From: Embleya sp045207785
GTDB taxonomy: Bacteria > Actinomycetota > Actinomycetes > Streptomycetales > Streptomycetaceae
Length of the DNA stretch: 64,000 nucleotides
Direction: 5' to 3'
NCBI RefSeq assembly: GCF_045207785.1
Contig: NZ_CP108776.1
Location: 2,604,001-2,668,000, forward strand
Position 1 is the first letter of the stretch; each line of letters begins with the position of its first letter. The translations under genes were made by a program, and so were the position numbers. The notes under the pieces are model-generated. The model had not been told where the DNA came from. It saw only the letters and a list, made by a program, of their open reading frames with translations, and did no database searches. Below, piece after piece: positions 46,343 through 54,605 of this stretch.

Positions 46343-47934
46343 GCCGCCCTCCCCCGGGCAGTTGCCGAATTGTCGAGCGTCCCTTCTGCGCGTGCTTTCG
46401 CGTCGTCCATCGCCTTGCGCCACCGCACCCGTTCGGCGACCGCACGAAGGAGGCGATGGGACAGCGGTGCGACGTCAGGGTCGTCACGGCCGACCGGAGC
46501 CCAGATGAACCGATTCGGATCCGGAATGTCGCCGGCACCGCCGACCAGGTCCAGCACCCATGCCCGGCGCTCCGCCTTGTGGTCGGCCATGGTCTTGCCG
46601 GACCACTTGCGCGAGACCAGGACGCGCCGCCCGCCGTAGCCGAGGTGGGTCCGCCGATGAGCTTTGGCCTTGCAGCAGCCAGGCCGCAGGCCCGCGCGGG
46701 CGTTCTTCGGCTGGACTCCGTAGAGGAGCCAGTTGGCGCAGGTGGGCGAGCAGGGCTCGTAACGGAGGGCTTCCACGAGTCGGTCCACGTGCGCGTTCTG
46801 GGCCCCGCTCTGGGCCTCGTGGGACTCGTGGGCGGACTTGTTGAGGTACTTGGTCAGGTAGCCGATGCAGCGGCGTGCGTCCGGCGAGCCGACCAGGACG
46901 CCCTTCGCGTCGACCTGCGTCCCGAACCGGGCGACGTGAATCGGCTCCGCATCGTCGCCCAAGTCGTCCAACGCCGTATCCCAGGTGGGGAGTTCGACGC
47001 CACTCGTCGGGTCGAGGTACGCGCCGGCCTCCGTGTCCCAGACCGGCGGAAGGTCGGTCGAGTAGACCGGCTCGTCACACGCCGGCCACCACACCTGGTG
47101 ATAGGTGGCCGCCGCCACCTGGCGCAGTTCGGCCCGCGAGACCGTGCCCCTGATCGCAAGGTGGATGTGCGGAGCCAGCCGCCGCTGGTACTCCACCGCG
47201 GCGAAGTACTGCACGTCGAAGCCGACCAGGCGCCGCAGGTTCTGCACGAACCGATCGACCAGCTTCGAGAAGTGCAACGCATCCCGGGCAGCCGCCCGGT
47301 AGTCGTACGCCGAGGCATCCACCGGAGTCCCATCGCGCCGCACACGCCCGTACGAGGGCAGCGTGAGCGTGACGAAGAGCGAAGGCCGGAAGACCTTCCC
47401 ATCCGGCGCCGTGTACGCCTTGCCGACCGTGCGCGCGTCCACCTCCCGCCGAGGCAGATCGGGCGCATCCTGACGCCGCCGCGTGGACCGCACCCGCCGC
47501 GTGACCGGATCCGGGTCGATGTTGCCGCGCACGCCCGAGTCAGCCAACTCCGCATCCACCGCGGCCAGGTCTTCGGCGAGTTCGTCCCGCTCGTCGCCGC
47601 GCGCCAGGTCGTGCTTCTTGGTCCAGTCCGCCCGCAACTCCCCGAGTACGCGCTGTTCACCGGTCGGCTCGTCGGCCTCCTGAATCGGCTCCTCGGTCAG
47701 GTGCCACCCCTCCCGACACTGCGCCATCCGCAGCCGCCGCTTACGTTCAGCGCAGGTGGGGCACACACTCGCCAAGGTCGCCCCACACGGCACATCCACC
47801 ACTGTCGTCTCACCAGTGAGAATGTCCGTGCGTCGCAACGCGATCGGCCGAACGCAGACGCCGTGCTCCTGAGCCACCGCCCGCACGACCTCACGCGCCA
47901 ACGGCATCCGCGCACGTTCCACCCGGGTGCTCAT
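46339..47934 (-). CDS. repSA: RepSA-type rolling-circle replication initiator
   Basis: This 531-residue replication initiator is of the pSAM2 RepSA family. A Cys-rich N-terminal region (VPCGATLASVCPTCAERKRR) may bind zinc. The nickase core has FVTLTLPSYGRVRRDG, the metal-binding HUH motif in APHIHLAIRGTVS, and CIGYLTKYLNKSAHES with candidate catalytic tyrosines. The start overlaps the stop of the upstream gene (ATGA) and its end overlaps xis. It drives replication of the excised circle. Confidence 0.9.
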   Translation of the reverse strand: MSTRVERARMPLAREVVRAVAQEHGVCVRPIALRRTDILTGETTVVDVPCGATLASVCPTCAERKRRLRMAQCREGWHLTEEPIQEADEPTGEQRVLGELRADWTKKHDLARGDERDELAEDLAAVDAELADSGVRGNIDPDPVTRRVRSTRRRQDAPDLPRREVDARTVGKAYTAPDGKVFRPSLFVTLTLPSYGRVRRDGTPVDASAYDYRAAARDALHFSKLVDRFVQNLRRLVGFDVQYFAAVEYQRRLAPHIHLAIRGTVSRAELRQVAAATYHQVWWPACDEPVYSTDLPPVWDTEAGAYLDPTSGVELPTWDTALDDLGDDAEPIHVARFGTQVDAKGVLVGSPDARRCIGYLTKYLNKSAHESHEAQSGAQNAHVDRLVEALRYEPCSPTCANWLLYGVQPKNARAGLRPGCCKAKAHRRTHLGYGGRRVLVSRKWSGKTMADHKAERRAWVLDLVGGAGDIPDPNRFIWAPVGRDDPDVAPLSHRLLRAVAERVRWRKAMDDAKARAEGTLDNSATARGRAA

Positions 47935-48266
47935 CGGGTGCTTCCGTCGAGCGTGGTCCACACGGTCACCGAGTGGCCGTGAATGGTGCCGGCGACCTCG
48001 ATCCGGGTGTGCTCACCGATGTACTCGCTCGTGGCTTCCACACGTGTGGTCACCACGTCGTCCATCGCGAGCGCCCAGCGCTCCATGTCCTGCGACGTCC
48101 CGGCGTACATGTGGATCTTGACCGACCACACCAGATCCACCTGCGACCACCCGACATCCACCGACGTGACCGGGGGAAGGGCCGGCCGGCAGCCGATGAA
48201 ATCGGCGACGCACCGCAGCACGGTCGCGCCACGCGTCATGTCCGCGTCGTACTCGGTTCGCGTCAT
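47931..48266 (-). CDS. Small AICE core protein of unknown function
   Basis: This 111-residue protein lies between tra and rep, joined to both by ATGA overlaps, so it belongs to the core operon. It begins MTRTEYDADMTRGATVLRCV, contains VDVGWSQVDLVWSVKIHMYAG and ends VTVWTTLDGSTR. The alternating pattern suggests a small alpha/beta fold. Genes at this position in related elements are conserved but uncharacterised, as far as I can tell. Confidence 0.75.
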   Translation of the reverse strand: MTRTEYDADMTRGATVLRCVADFIGCRPALPPVTSVDVGWSQVDLVWSVKIHMYAGTSQDMERWALAMDDVVTTRVEATSEYIGEHTRIEVAGTIHGHSVTVWTTLDGSTR

Positions 48267-49633
48267 GCCGCACTCCCGAACCCACCGGAGGACCGGCCGT
48301 AGTCCCGCACCATCGCGTCGATCGCGTCGTCGGACACGAACGCCGCCCGCACGCGTACCGGTTCGGGTTGCGTCTCCCGCTTGACGTAACCCACCCCCGC
48401 ACCGACCTCCGGGTCGGGAGAGATCAGATCGGCCGCCGCACCACGCTCCCGTGCACCGTTGCCCAAGACCATGTCCACTTGGTTCGGCTCGTCCAACCGC
48501 AACGCGATCCGATCCGGGAACAGGTTCCGGATGTTCATCACTTCCTTGCGCGGATCCTGCAACGCACCGATCACGCAGAACCCGACCGAACGCCCTTGAC
48601 TGGTCAGGGTCGCGATAGCCGCATCCGCCCGCTTCCGAAGGTCCCGATCGGGCTGATACGCCGTCAGGAACGCCAACTCGTCCACGATCACCACGACGAA
48701 CGGACACGAGGCCGAGGGTTCGTGCTTGCGGACCTTGCCCGCGAAGGTCTGCGCCCGCGTGTTCATCTCGGCCGCCGCGGCTTCGAGCAACTCGACCATC
48801 GCCGCCGGCTCACAGGCGTACCGCTGGAACAGCGACCGCCCGTAGGACAACTCCATGCGCTTGGGATCGCACGCCCACAACTGCACGATCCCCACCCGAG
48901 CCGCTGGCAGCAGCGCACGCACGACGCCCCACAGCACCGAGCCCTTCCCGGCGCCGGTAACACCCGCGACCAGGACGTGCGTCCCATGCAGCCGCAACCG
49001 CCAAGGCCGCCCGTCGTCACACCGCCCGATCTCCGCAGACGCGAATTCCGGCCGCCACGGGTCCTCGCGTTCGGCCGCGACCTTCCCGTATCGGATCGAG
49101 GCCAGCCCCGCGGCGCGCTTGACGACATCGCCCAACCCGGGCATCGGGGGTGCCTCGAACGATTCGGCCAGCGGATCCGCGAACCAGGCTCGCAGGACGA
49201 CCACCCCGCGCCCGGGGGACGACGCCTCGACCCGGAAGACACCCCATGTGTGGGCGATGCCTTCCACGTGATCGCCGAGGTTCTTCGGGGTCTGCCCCGG
49301 CAACAACGACACCGTCACGTCGAAGCCGAGTTCATGCCGCCGGATACGCAGAATGCGCGGATACCGGTACTCGAACGTCTCATCGATCCGCGACACCGGT
49401 TCCTGCTGCCACACCCCGATCGCCTTCGACAGCGCTGGCCAACCACGCCGCACCCGAGCCGCGAACGAGAACAGCCACCACCAGACGGACGCGACCCCGA
49501 CCGTCAGGTAGACGAAGAGGAGCAGGGACGAGGCAACGACGCCGCCCCGGGCCCGCACCACTTCGAACACGACATACAACACCGCGAGCAGTAAGGCCCC
49601 GATCCGCACCACGGGCCTTTGGAAGACATGCAT
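48263..49633 (-). CDS. traSA: FtsK/SpoIIIE-type DNA translocase (TraB/TraSA) for conjugation
   Basis: This 456-residue protein has two N-terminal transmembrane helices (VRIGALLLAVLYVVFEVV, SLLLFVYLTVGVASVWWWLF). The motor domain has Walker A VLVAGVTGAGKGSVLWGVV and Walker B PFVVVIVDELAFLTAY. A single protein of this type moves double-stranded DNA between mycelia in streptomycete elements. ATG 49633 has AAGGGG upstream. It lies downstream of pra, with a hairpin between them. Confidence 0.9.
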   Translation of the reverse strand: MHVFQRPVVRIGALLLAVLYVVFEVVRARGGVVASSLLLFVYLTVGVASVWWWLFSFAARVRRGWPALSKAIGVWQQEPVSRIDETFEYRYPRILRIRRHELGFDVTVSLLPGQTPKNLGDHVEGIAHTWGVFRVEASSPGRGVVVLRAWFADPLAESFEAPPMPGLGDVVKRAAGLASIRYGKVAAEREDPWRPEFASAEIGRCDDGRPWRLRLHGTHVLVAGVTGAGKGSVLWGVVRALLPAARVGIVQLWACDPKRMELSYGRSLFQRYACEPAAMVELLEAAAAEMNTRAQTFAGKVRKHEPSASCPFVVVIVDELAFLTAYQPDRDLRKRADAAIATLTSQGRSVGFCVIGALQDPRKEVMNIRNLFPDRIALRLDEPNQVDMVLGNGARERGAAADLISPDPEVGAGVGYVKRETQPEPVRVRAAFVSDDAIDAMVRDYGRSSGGFGSAA

Positions 49634-49679
49634 GATGGACGTACCCCTTCGAAGATCACTTGTGTCGTTCGGATGGGGA

Positions 49680-49728
49680 GCGGCCCCGGTGCGATCGACC
49701 CGCCAAGATCTGCTCGCACCAGGGCCGC
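49680..49728. terminator. 15-bp-arm hairpin between pra and tra
   Basis: GCGGCCCCGGTGCGA (49680-49694) pairs with TCGCACCAGGGCCGC (49714-49728) at 14 of 15 positions around a 19-base loop. It may attenuate transcription from the pra promoter into the transfer operon. Confidence 0.6.
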
Positions 49729-49750
49729 GCCTGTCTCACACGACGAGCCG

Positions 49751-50155
49751 TCAGGCCGCCGTCGTCTTGATCGCGCTCTTCAGCGGCCCACCGGGAGCCC
49801 GCAGGCCCGACGCGCGGTAGGAGAACGCCACGCGGTTGGTGGACTGGTTGAGGTAGGCCGTCACCGTCAGGCCCTCGAACTCCACCGGCCGGAACGGCAG
49901 CCCCGGCAACGTGTCCGGCAACACCGGCTCCGCGTCCGCCGCGACCTTCACCTTCACCGTGGACTCGTTCGCGTCCGGGTCACCGTCGACCACCGACACC
50001 GCCCACACCGGAAGCCCCGTCGTCTTGTCCCGCGCCTGAACCTTCACTCCGCCCTTCGACGCCTCGAAGTCCGCCACCGCAGCCACCGACTTCGCGAACG
50101 CCCCGAACGGGAACACCGCCGCGAACGTCACCGGGATTGCACCCTTGATCGCCAT
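49751..50155 (-). CDS. pra: Pra-like replication/integration/excision activator
   Basis: This 134-residue protein begins MAIKGAIPVTFAAVFPFGAF and contains KTTGLPVWAVSVVDGDPDA, a pattern I associate with the proteins annotated as plasmid replication, integration and excision activators in pSAM2-like elements. It is the first gene of the minus-strand core and is divergent from the GntR repressor, as pra is from korSA in pSAM2. Confidence 0.8.
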   Translation of the reverse strand: MAIKGAIPVTFAAVFPFGAFAKSVAAVADFEASKGGVKVQARDKTTGLPVWAVSVVDGDPDANESTVKVKVAADAEPVLPDTLPGLPFRPVEFEGLTVTAYLNQSTNRVAFSYRASGLRAPGGPLKSAIKTTAA

Positions 50156-50209
50156 TTCGGATCGCCCTTCACAAGCTCAGAGGCACCGCTTCGATCGAAG
50201 AGGTTGCCA

Positions 50210-50262
50210 ACCCGTATTACGGGCTGACTTCAGGATGGAGACCCGTACTACGTCTTGTCAAG
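50210..50262 (-). promoter_or_regulatory. pra promoter overlapped by two KorSA-like operator repeats
   Basis: Two direct copies of ACCCGTAYTACG lie 31 bp apart (50210-50221 and 50241-50252); the first is part of a CCCGTA/TACGGG dyad. On the minus strand TTGACA (about 50256-50261) followed after 18 bases by CATCCT could be the pra promoter, with the second copy lying between -35 and -10. In pSAM2, KorSA represses pra by binding upstream of it, so the same circuit is likely here. Confidence 0.55.
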
Positions 50263-50335
50263 AGGCAAGTCCTGCGGGATGCTGCCGAAAGGAAGCGCGG
50301 GATCCAGCCCGCTCGGAGGACGCCGGAGGAATCCC

Positions 50336-51088
50336 ATGGAGCCAGCACGCAAGAAGGCCCGGTATCACGAGATCGCCGACTACTTGCGCGACCGGATCAT
50401 GGACGGCACGTTCCCCGCGGGGCAGCCGCTTCCGAGCGAGGAGCAGTTGGCGAAGGAGTTCGGCGTCTCCCGCCCGACGGTCCGCCAGGGCATCACCGAG
50501 CTGCGCGCCGTCGGCCTGGTCGAGGTCCTCATGGGTCGCGGGATGTTCGTGCGCTCACCACACGCCAGGCCGAACATCACCCGTCCGCGTGGGGTACGCC
50601 GAGACCGCGACGGCCGCTACGTCGAGGCCGACGCCATCCGTTGGACCACACAGGACGAGCCCGTAGCGACCCGCACGGACGCGCCCCTCGTGTTGGCCGA
50701 CATGCTGCGCGTACCACCGGGCGAGCCGATGTTCACGTACGACGAGTTGCAGACCGCCGACCACGGCCGCCTACGCCAGGCACACCGCACCTACGTACCG
50801 TTCTCCGTCCTGGAGAACACGCCGTACGCCGACACCGCACCCCCGCCGGCACCCGCGCTCTACGCCGCCCTGGAGAAGGCCGGCCACGAACTGCACTGGA
50901 CCGAGAACGTGCGCAGCCGGATGCCGCTCCCGGACGAGGCCACCACTCTTCGATTGGCCGATGGGGTACCGCTGTTCCACGTCCTGCGTCTGACCCTCAA
51001 TCAGCACGACCGGCCCTTGGCCCTCGAAGAGTTCAAGATCTCCAGTGACGACCTGGAGATCTCGTACGGATTCGGCCCTTCGTCGTGA
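50336..51088 (+). CDS. korSA: GntR-family repressor with UTRA domain (KorSA-like)
   Basis: This 250-residue protein has an N-terminal winged HTH (YHEIADYLRDRIMDGTFPAG, LPSEEQLAKEFGVSRPTVRQ) and a C-terminal UTRA effector domain (FTYDELQTADHGRLRQAHRT, FHVLRLTLNQHDRPLALEEF). ATG 50336 follows GGAGGA. Its divergent place next to pra matches KorSA, which keeps pSAM2-type elements integrated. Confidence 0.88.
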   Translation: MEPARKKARYHEIADYLRDRIMDGTFPAGQPLPSEEQLAKEFGVSRPTVRQGITELRAVGLVEVLMGRGMFVRSPHARPNITRPRGVRRDRDGRYVEADAIRWTTQDEPVATRTDAPLVLADMLRVPPGEPMFTYDELQTADHGRLRQAHRTYVPFSVLENTPYADTAPPPAPALYAALEKAGHELHWTENVRSRMPLPDEATTLRLADGVPLFHVLRLTLNQHDRPLALEEFKISSDDLEISYGFGPSS

Positions 51089-51411
51089 GTGATCCCCGTC
51101 CCCTGTCGGAGGCTCTGCCCGAGCTCTACATCGAGTTGGTCAGGCTCCTGCACACCGAGGGCGAGCATTCGTTGGCCGGCGACCTGCACATGGCGCGCTT
51201 CCACGGTTGGTGTGACTGTGGGGACGATTTCTGCCAAAGCTTCAGGACAGCGCCTGCCCCGGAGGGCTCCTTCGGCCCGGGCCATCGCACGGTCTGCCTT
51301 CTGGGCGAAGAAGACAGAGCCATGATCAACCTCGATGTGGTCCACAAGTCCGTCGCCTACGTCGAGGTCATCGGCCGCCCGAGCCTGCCCACGCAATTCC
51401 GCACACTCTGA
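51085..51411 (+). CDS. Small Cys-containing protein coupled to korSA
   Basis: This 108-residue frame starts with a GTG overlapping the korSA TGA (GTGA), so it is translated with the repressor. It has a Cys/His/Asp stretch (ARFHGWCDCGDDFCQSF) that could hold a metal, then VCLLGEEDRAMINLDVVHKSV. No family is recognised. A perfect terminator hairpin follows 18 bases after the stop. Confidence 0.75.
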   Translation: MSDPRPLSEALPELYIELVRLLHTEGEHSLAGDLHMARFHGWCDCGDDFCQSFRTAPAPEGSFGPGHRTVCLLGEEDRAMINLDVVHKSVAYVEVIGRPSLPTQFRTL

Positions 51412-51428
51412 GCCGGCACCGAGCACGC

Positions 51429-51467
51429 GAGAACTCCCCGCCCGAGGTCCAGGGACGGGGAGTTCTC
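51429..51467. terminator. 12-bp perfect hairpin, convergent genes
   Basis: GAGAACTCCCCG (51429-51440) and CGGGGAGTTCTC (51456-51467) pair perfectly, followed by TATTT. It serves the korSA operon and possibly the convergent small genes. Confidence 0.85.
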
Positions 51468-51511
51468 TATTTCGGCCGGAGGGTGGTGGGTGGGCTCCGG
51501 CCGAGCTTCGG

Positions 51512-51823
51512 TCAGGCCGCAGCCGGCTTGTCGTCGTGTGCGGGTTCCTGCGCGCACGGCAGCCTGTCGATTTGGACGCACATCCCGAGCGTCAGGGCTT
51601 CCGCGAGCCGGGTGGCCGCGTCACTGGTCACGCGGCCGAGCCGGACGTGTCCCTTGCCGACCACGTTCACGTCACCCTGCAAGTAGGCGAAGTCGTTCGC
51701 CAGGCCCAGCAACCTCAGCTCTTCGGCCAACTCACGGGCGGCATCCCGCGCATCGGACCAGCCCCGGACGTACGGAACGCCGGGCCGGAGGAAGTCCGCG
51801 CGAGCGTCGTTCTTGTCATCCAT
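51512..51823 (-). CDS. Small unknown protein, paralogue of the next gene
   Basis: This 103-residue protein begins MDDKNDARADFLRPG, with a central ANDFAYLQGDVNVVGKGHVR and LGRVTSDAATRLAEAL. The same residues align with the upstream neighbour (DFTFLTADVNAFGRG, LGRVTPATTRRLTALL), so the two are tandem duplicates. ATG 51823 has AAGGGGAG upstream and overlaps the neighbour by eight bases. No known domain is recognised; the C-terminus is Pro/Ala-rich. Confidence 0.75.
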   Translation of the reverse strand: MDDKNDARADFLRPGVPYVRGWSDARDAARELAEELRLLGLANDFAYLQGDVNVVGKGHVRLGRVTSDAATRLAEALTLGMCVQIDRLPCAQEPAHDDKPAAA

Positions 51824-52106
51824 GGTCGTTCTCCCCTTCGCTGCCCTCCGTCGCGAAAGCCTCGTCGCCCAGCGCCTCACGAGCCGCCCGCAGCAGCGCC
51901 GTCAGTCGGCGCGTCGTGGCCGGAGTGACCCGCCCGAGATTCACGATCCCGCGCCCGAAGGCGTTCACGTCGGCAGTCAGAAACGTGAAGTCCGCTTCCA
52001 TACCGGCCGCGACCAGCACGTCGCGTAACCCCATCACCGCGGAACGAGCCACGTACCAGGCGTCGCCGTCGTCGTCCATGCCAAGTGCCTCATCCGAATC
52101 GCGCAC
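51816..52106 (-). CDS. Small unknown protein, paralogue of the previous gene
   Basis: This 96-residue protein starts at GTG 52106 (VRDSDEALGMDDDG), chosen because AAGGAG lies about eight bases upstream; ATG 52079 is an alternative. The shared core is DFTFLTADVNAFGRGIVN followed by LGRVTPATTRRLTALL. It is acidic overall. Being co-transcribed and overlapping with its paralogue suggests the two act together, perhaps as a heteromer (inference). Confidence 0.7.
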   Translation of the reverse strand: MRDSDEALGMDDDGDAWYVARSAVMGLRDVLVAAGMEADFTFLTADVNAFGRGIVNLGRVTPATTRRLTALLRAAREALGDEAFATEGSEGENDHG

Positions 52107-52125
52107 CGTTCCGCTCCTTCGGTAG

Positions 52126-52653
52126 TTACTGGTACGAAGGCGCCGGCGGCGGCACATCGTCTACGGGGAAGGCCACGCCTTCACTGGCCACTTCGGCGAG
52201 CTTCGCCGTCAAGGTGGGCAGCTCGAAGGTGTGGGTGCCGGGAGGGCCCGGCAACCGGAGCCACCGCACCCGCGATCGTGCCAAGCTGTCCTCGTCCATG
52301 ACCGGTACGGGTGCCAGGAGGTACCCCTTCAGGCCGAGGCACCGGGTGCGATAGCGCGCGTCACATGCCAAGGCAACGGTCAGTGGCTGCGACTTGGGAT
52401 CGCGGTGGACGAGGAATCCGACCTTGGCCACGCCGCAGTCCAGAAGCGCCCCACCAGCCGGGATCGCGTCGCGGTCGTAGAAGGCCAACACCCTTTCGCC
52501 GACCCGGCGGTGCGTCGTCACCAGGTCGAATGTCTTTCCGATGATCAGCGGGTACGGAATACCCGGCGCCTGATCCCAGGACTGAAGGCAGTCCCGAGGA
52601 TCGTCCGCCGCTTCGGCCAGCCATTCCAGCGTGTGCAGGATCGTGTTTTGCAC
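52126..52653 (-). CDS. Unknown 175-residue protein heading the small-gene operon
   Basis: The protein starts at GTG 52653 (VQNTILHTLEWLAEAADDP) with AAGGGGG upstream. It contains IIGKTFDLVTTHRRVGERVL, VAKVGFLVHRDPKSQPLTVA and YRTRCLGLKGYLLAPVPVMD. No family is recognised. It is first of three minus-strand genes and divergent from the XRE-type regulator, whose operator-like palindrome lies in the shared region. Confidence 0.7.
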   Translation of the reverse strand: MQNTILHTLEWLAEAADDPRDCLQSWDQAPGIPYPLIIGKTFDLVTTHRRVGERVLAFYDRDAIPAGGALLDCGVAKVGFLVHRDPKSQPLTVALACDARYRTRCLGLKGYLLAPVPVMDEDSLARSRVRWLRLPGPPGTHTFELPTLTAKLAEVASEGVAFPVDDVPPPAPSYQ

Positions 52654-52746
52654 AGTGTCGCCCCCTTCAGGGCATCTGTGTTTGGTTACTGTGCGTTCAG
52701 AGTTGACCGCGCGGCGCGGTGCGCGGAAGATGACACGGACTCGACC

Positions 52747-52764
52747 AGGGGGACATGTCCCCCT
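52747..52764. promoter_or_regulatory. 18-bp perfect palindrome upstream of the XRE-type regulator
   Basis: AGGGGGACATGTCCCCCT is fully self-complementary and lies 18 bases upstream of the regulator's ATG. A third half-site (TGTCCCC) and CCCCTTGGGGG follow directly, overlapping the ribosome-binding region. It is probably an autoregulatory operator that could also control the divergent small-gene operon. Confidence 0.6.
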
Positions 52765-52782
52765 GTCCCCTTGGGGGCGACG

Positions 52783-53934
52783 ATGGAGAACGAGGCCCTT
52801 CCGCGCTACGCACAGCGCCTGCGACGACTCCGCAACGAGCGGGCTTGGACGCAGCGCGAACTCATGCGCTCCATGCGGCAGACCGCAGCCCGACACGGCA
52901 CCAGGCTCGTCCAGGACGACAGCCTCAAGCGCCGCATCTCCGACTGGGAGAACGGCCGCAAGCCGCCCGACGAGCGCTACCAGGCGATCTTGTGCTCGGT
53001 GTACGAAGTCGAGCCGGAAGACCTGGCGTTCGACGAACCGAGCCCGCACGCGTGGGGCAAGCCGGATCCGGGAGTCATCGAACTGATGACTCGCCTGGAG
53101 AGCGCCCGCGCCGTCGATGACGAACTACTGGCGCTGTTCCGCTTCCAGACCAACGCCATCCGACTCAAGGACCGCCGCTTGGGCGCCGCGGTCGTGGCCG
53201 ACGAAATGAGTGCCCACATAGGCCAGGTCGACCAGCTGCTCAAGCACGCGATGCTCCCGAAGCAGCGGGCCGGCTTGGCGCACGTGCTGGCCGACGCGTC
53301 CGCGCTCGCGGGATGGCAGGGGGTCGACACCGAGTCGCTTCATGAGTCCTGGGAGCACTTCGAGCGCGCGAAGGCCGCGGCGAGCATCGCTGAGGATCCG
53401 AGCATCCTGGCCTTCGCGACAGCCGAACAAGCTTACGTATTGCTGGAGTTGGGCCAGGCCGAGTCCGCCCTGCAACTCATCCGATACGCCCATGGTGAGA
53501 ACCGGACGCGGCTGCCTTCACTGACCCGGAGTTGGCTGTACGGCGCCGAAGCAGAGGCTCACGCGGCCTTGGGCGACGGAGCCGCGTCGATGAACTCCAT
53601 GGACATGGCCGCAGCAGCCCTGCCCCCGGACCCGAACGACCCGGACCTTCCCTTCCTGGCCCTCAACCTCGTCCACTTGGCCAGGTGGCGCGGATCCTGC
53701 CTCGTCCGTCTCGGCGACACCGAGGTCATCGACAGCCTGACGAACGCACTTGCCGGGATGAGCGGCTTCACCAGGGCGGAGGCCGGTCTCCGGTGCGACC
53801 TGACCGAAGCGCTGATCGCCCACGGCCGCACCGAAGAAGCCCGCATCCACTGGAACGAGGCCAAGAAGCTGAGCACCGTAGCCGCATCGGCCCGGTCCCG
53901 CCGCCGCCTCGTCCGCCTGTCAGAACGACTCTGA
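52783..53934 (+). CDS. XRE-family regulator with long helical-repeat domain
   Basis: This 383-residue protein has an N-terminal XRE-type HTH (YAQRLRRLRNERAWTQRELM, LKRRISDWENGRKPPDERYQ, then VEPEDLAF). The remaining ~300 residues are helix pairs rich in Ala and Leu (AFATAEQAYVLLELGQAESA, LYGAEAEAHAALGDGAAS), TPR-like. This is a common Streptomyces regulator architecture in which the repeat domain senses a peptide or protein. The ATG follows TTGGGGG. Its last 15 bases overlap the convergent NUDIX gene. Confidence 0.82.
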   Translation: MENEALPRYAQRLRRLRNERAWTQRELMRSMRQTAARHGTRLVQDDSLKRRISDWENGRKPPDERYQAILCSVYEVEPEDLAFDEPSPHAWGKPDPGVIELMTRLESARAVDDELLALFRFQTNAIRLKDRRLGAAVVADEMSAHIGQVDQLLKHAMLPKQRAGLAHVLADASALAGWQGVDTESLHESWEHFERAKAAASIAEDPSILAFATAEQAYVLLELGQAESALQLIRYAHGENRTRLPSLTRSWLYGAEAEAHAALGDGAASMNSMDMAAAALPPDPNDPDLPFLALNLVHLARWRGSCLVRLGDTEVIDSLTNALAGMSGFTRAEAGLRCDLTEALIAHGRTEEARIHWNEAKKLSTVAASARSRRRLVRLSERL

Positions 53935-54504
53935 CGACTCATCAAGCTTGGCGCCCCCGCGGGAAGCCAGGACGTGCAGCAACCCGATAAGCACGCCGGA
54001 GTTCCAGATCCGCCCCTTGGCGATCAGCCCAGGGATATCCGCGAGCGGAACCCACTCCATGCGCGCCATCTCGGTCGTCTCCGTGGGCTGGGCAACCTGA
54101 GTTGCCCCCTCCCCCACGAACACGTCATGCCACGAGTCGACCATCCCAACCATGGGCTGGAACCGCGCCACATGCCGGAAGGTCGCCGGCCGGTAGCCGG
54201 TCTCCTCAAGCAGTTCGCGGAGCGCCGTCTCCTCCGGATCCTCCCCGGGATCAACCAGCCCACCGGGGATCTCCCACCCCCACCGGTCCGACACGAACCG
54301 ATGCCGCCACATCATCAGCACTCGATCCTGATCATCGATCAGCACCGTCATCGCCGCAGCATGCAGCTTGATCACGTGATGCTCGAACCGCTCCCCATCA
54401 GGCAGTTCAACGTCAGTCAGGAAGACGCGCATCCACTCGTTGTCATAGATGATCCGTTCGCCATGAACGACCCAGGCCGAGGAAGTGTCATCGTCAGTAG
54501 CCAC
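53920..54504 (-). CDS. NUDIX hydrolase, copy 1
   Basis: This 194-residue protein carries the NUDIX box GGLVDPGEDPEETALRELLE followed by ETGYRP, which coordinates Mg2+ for hydrolysing a nucleoside diphosphate linked to X. Other conserved parts are DRVLMMWRHRFVSDRWGWEI and FQPMVGMVDSWHDVFVGEG. It resembles ADP-ribose pyrophosphatases. GTG 54504 has TAGCGT six bases upstream and no Shine-Dalgarno, so it is probably leaderless. A tandem paralogue follows. Confidence 0.9.
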   Translation of the reverse strand: MATDDDTSSAWVVHGERIIYDNEWMRVFLTDVELPDGERFEHHVIKLHAAAMTVLIDDQDRVLMMWRHRFVSDRWGWEIPGGLVDPGEDPEETALRELLEETGYRPATFRHVARFQPMVGMVDSWHDVFVGEGATQVAQPTETTEMARMEWVPLADIPGLIAKGRIWNSGVLIGLLHVLASRGGAKLDESSESF

Positions 54505-54605
54505 ACAGCGACGCTACCGGCCAAGCCGCCCTCAGGCCGGCCCCGGCGAAGATCGTCCGAACTTCGATCCTGAGCCCAGAGCAACGCTTGAGGACACCAA
54601 GTCCA

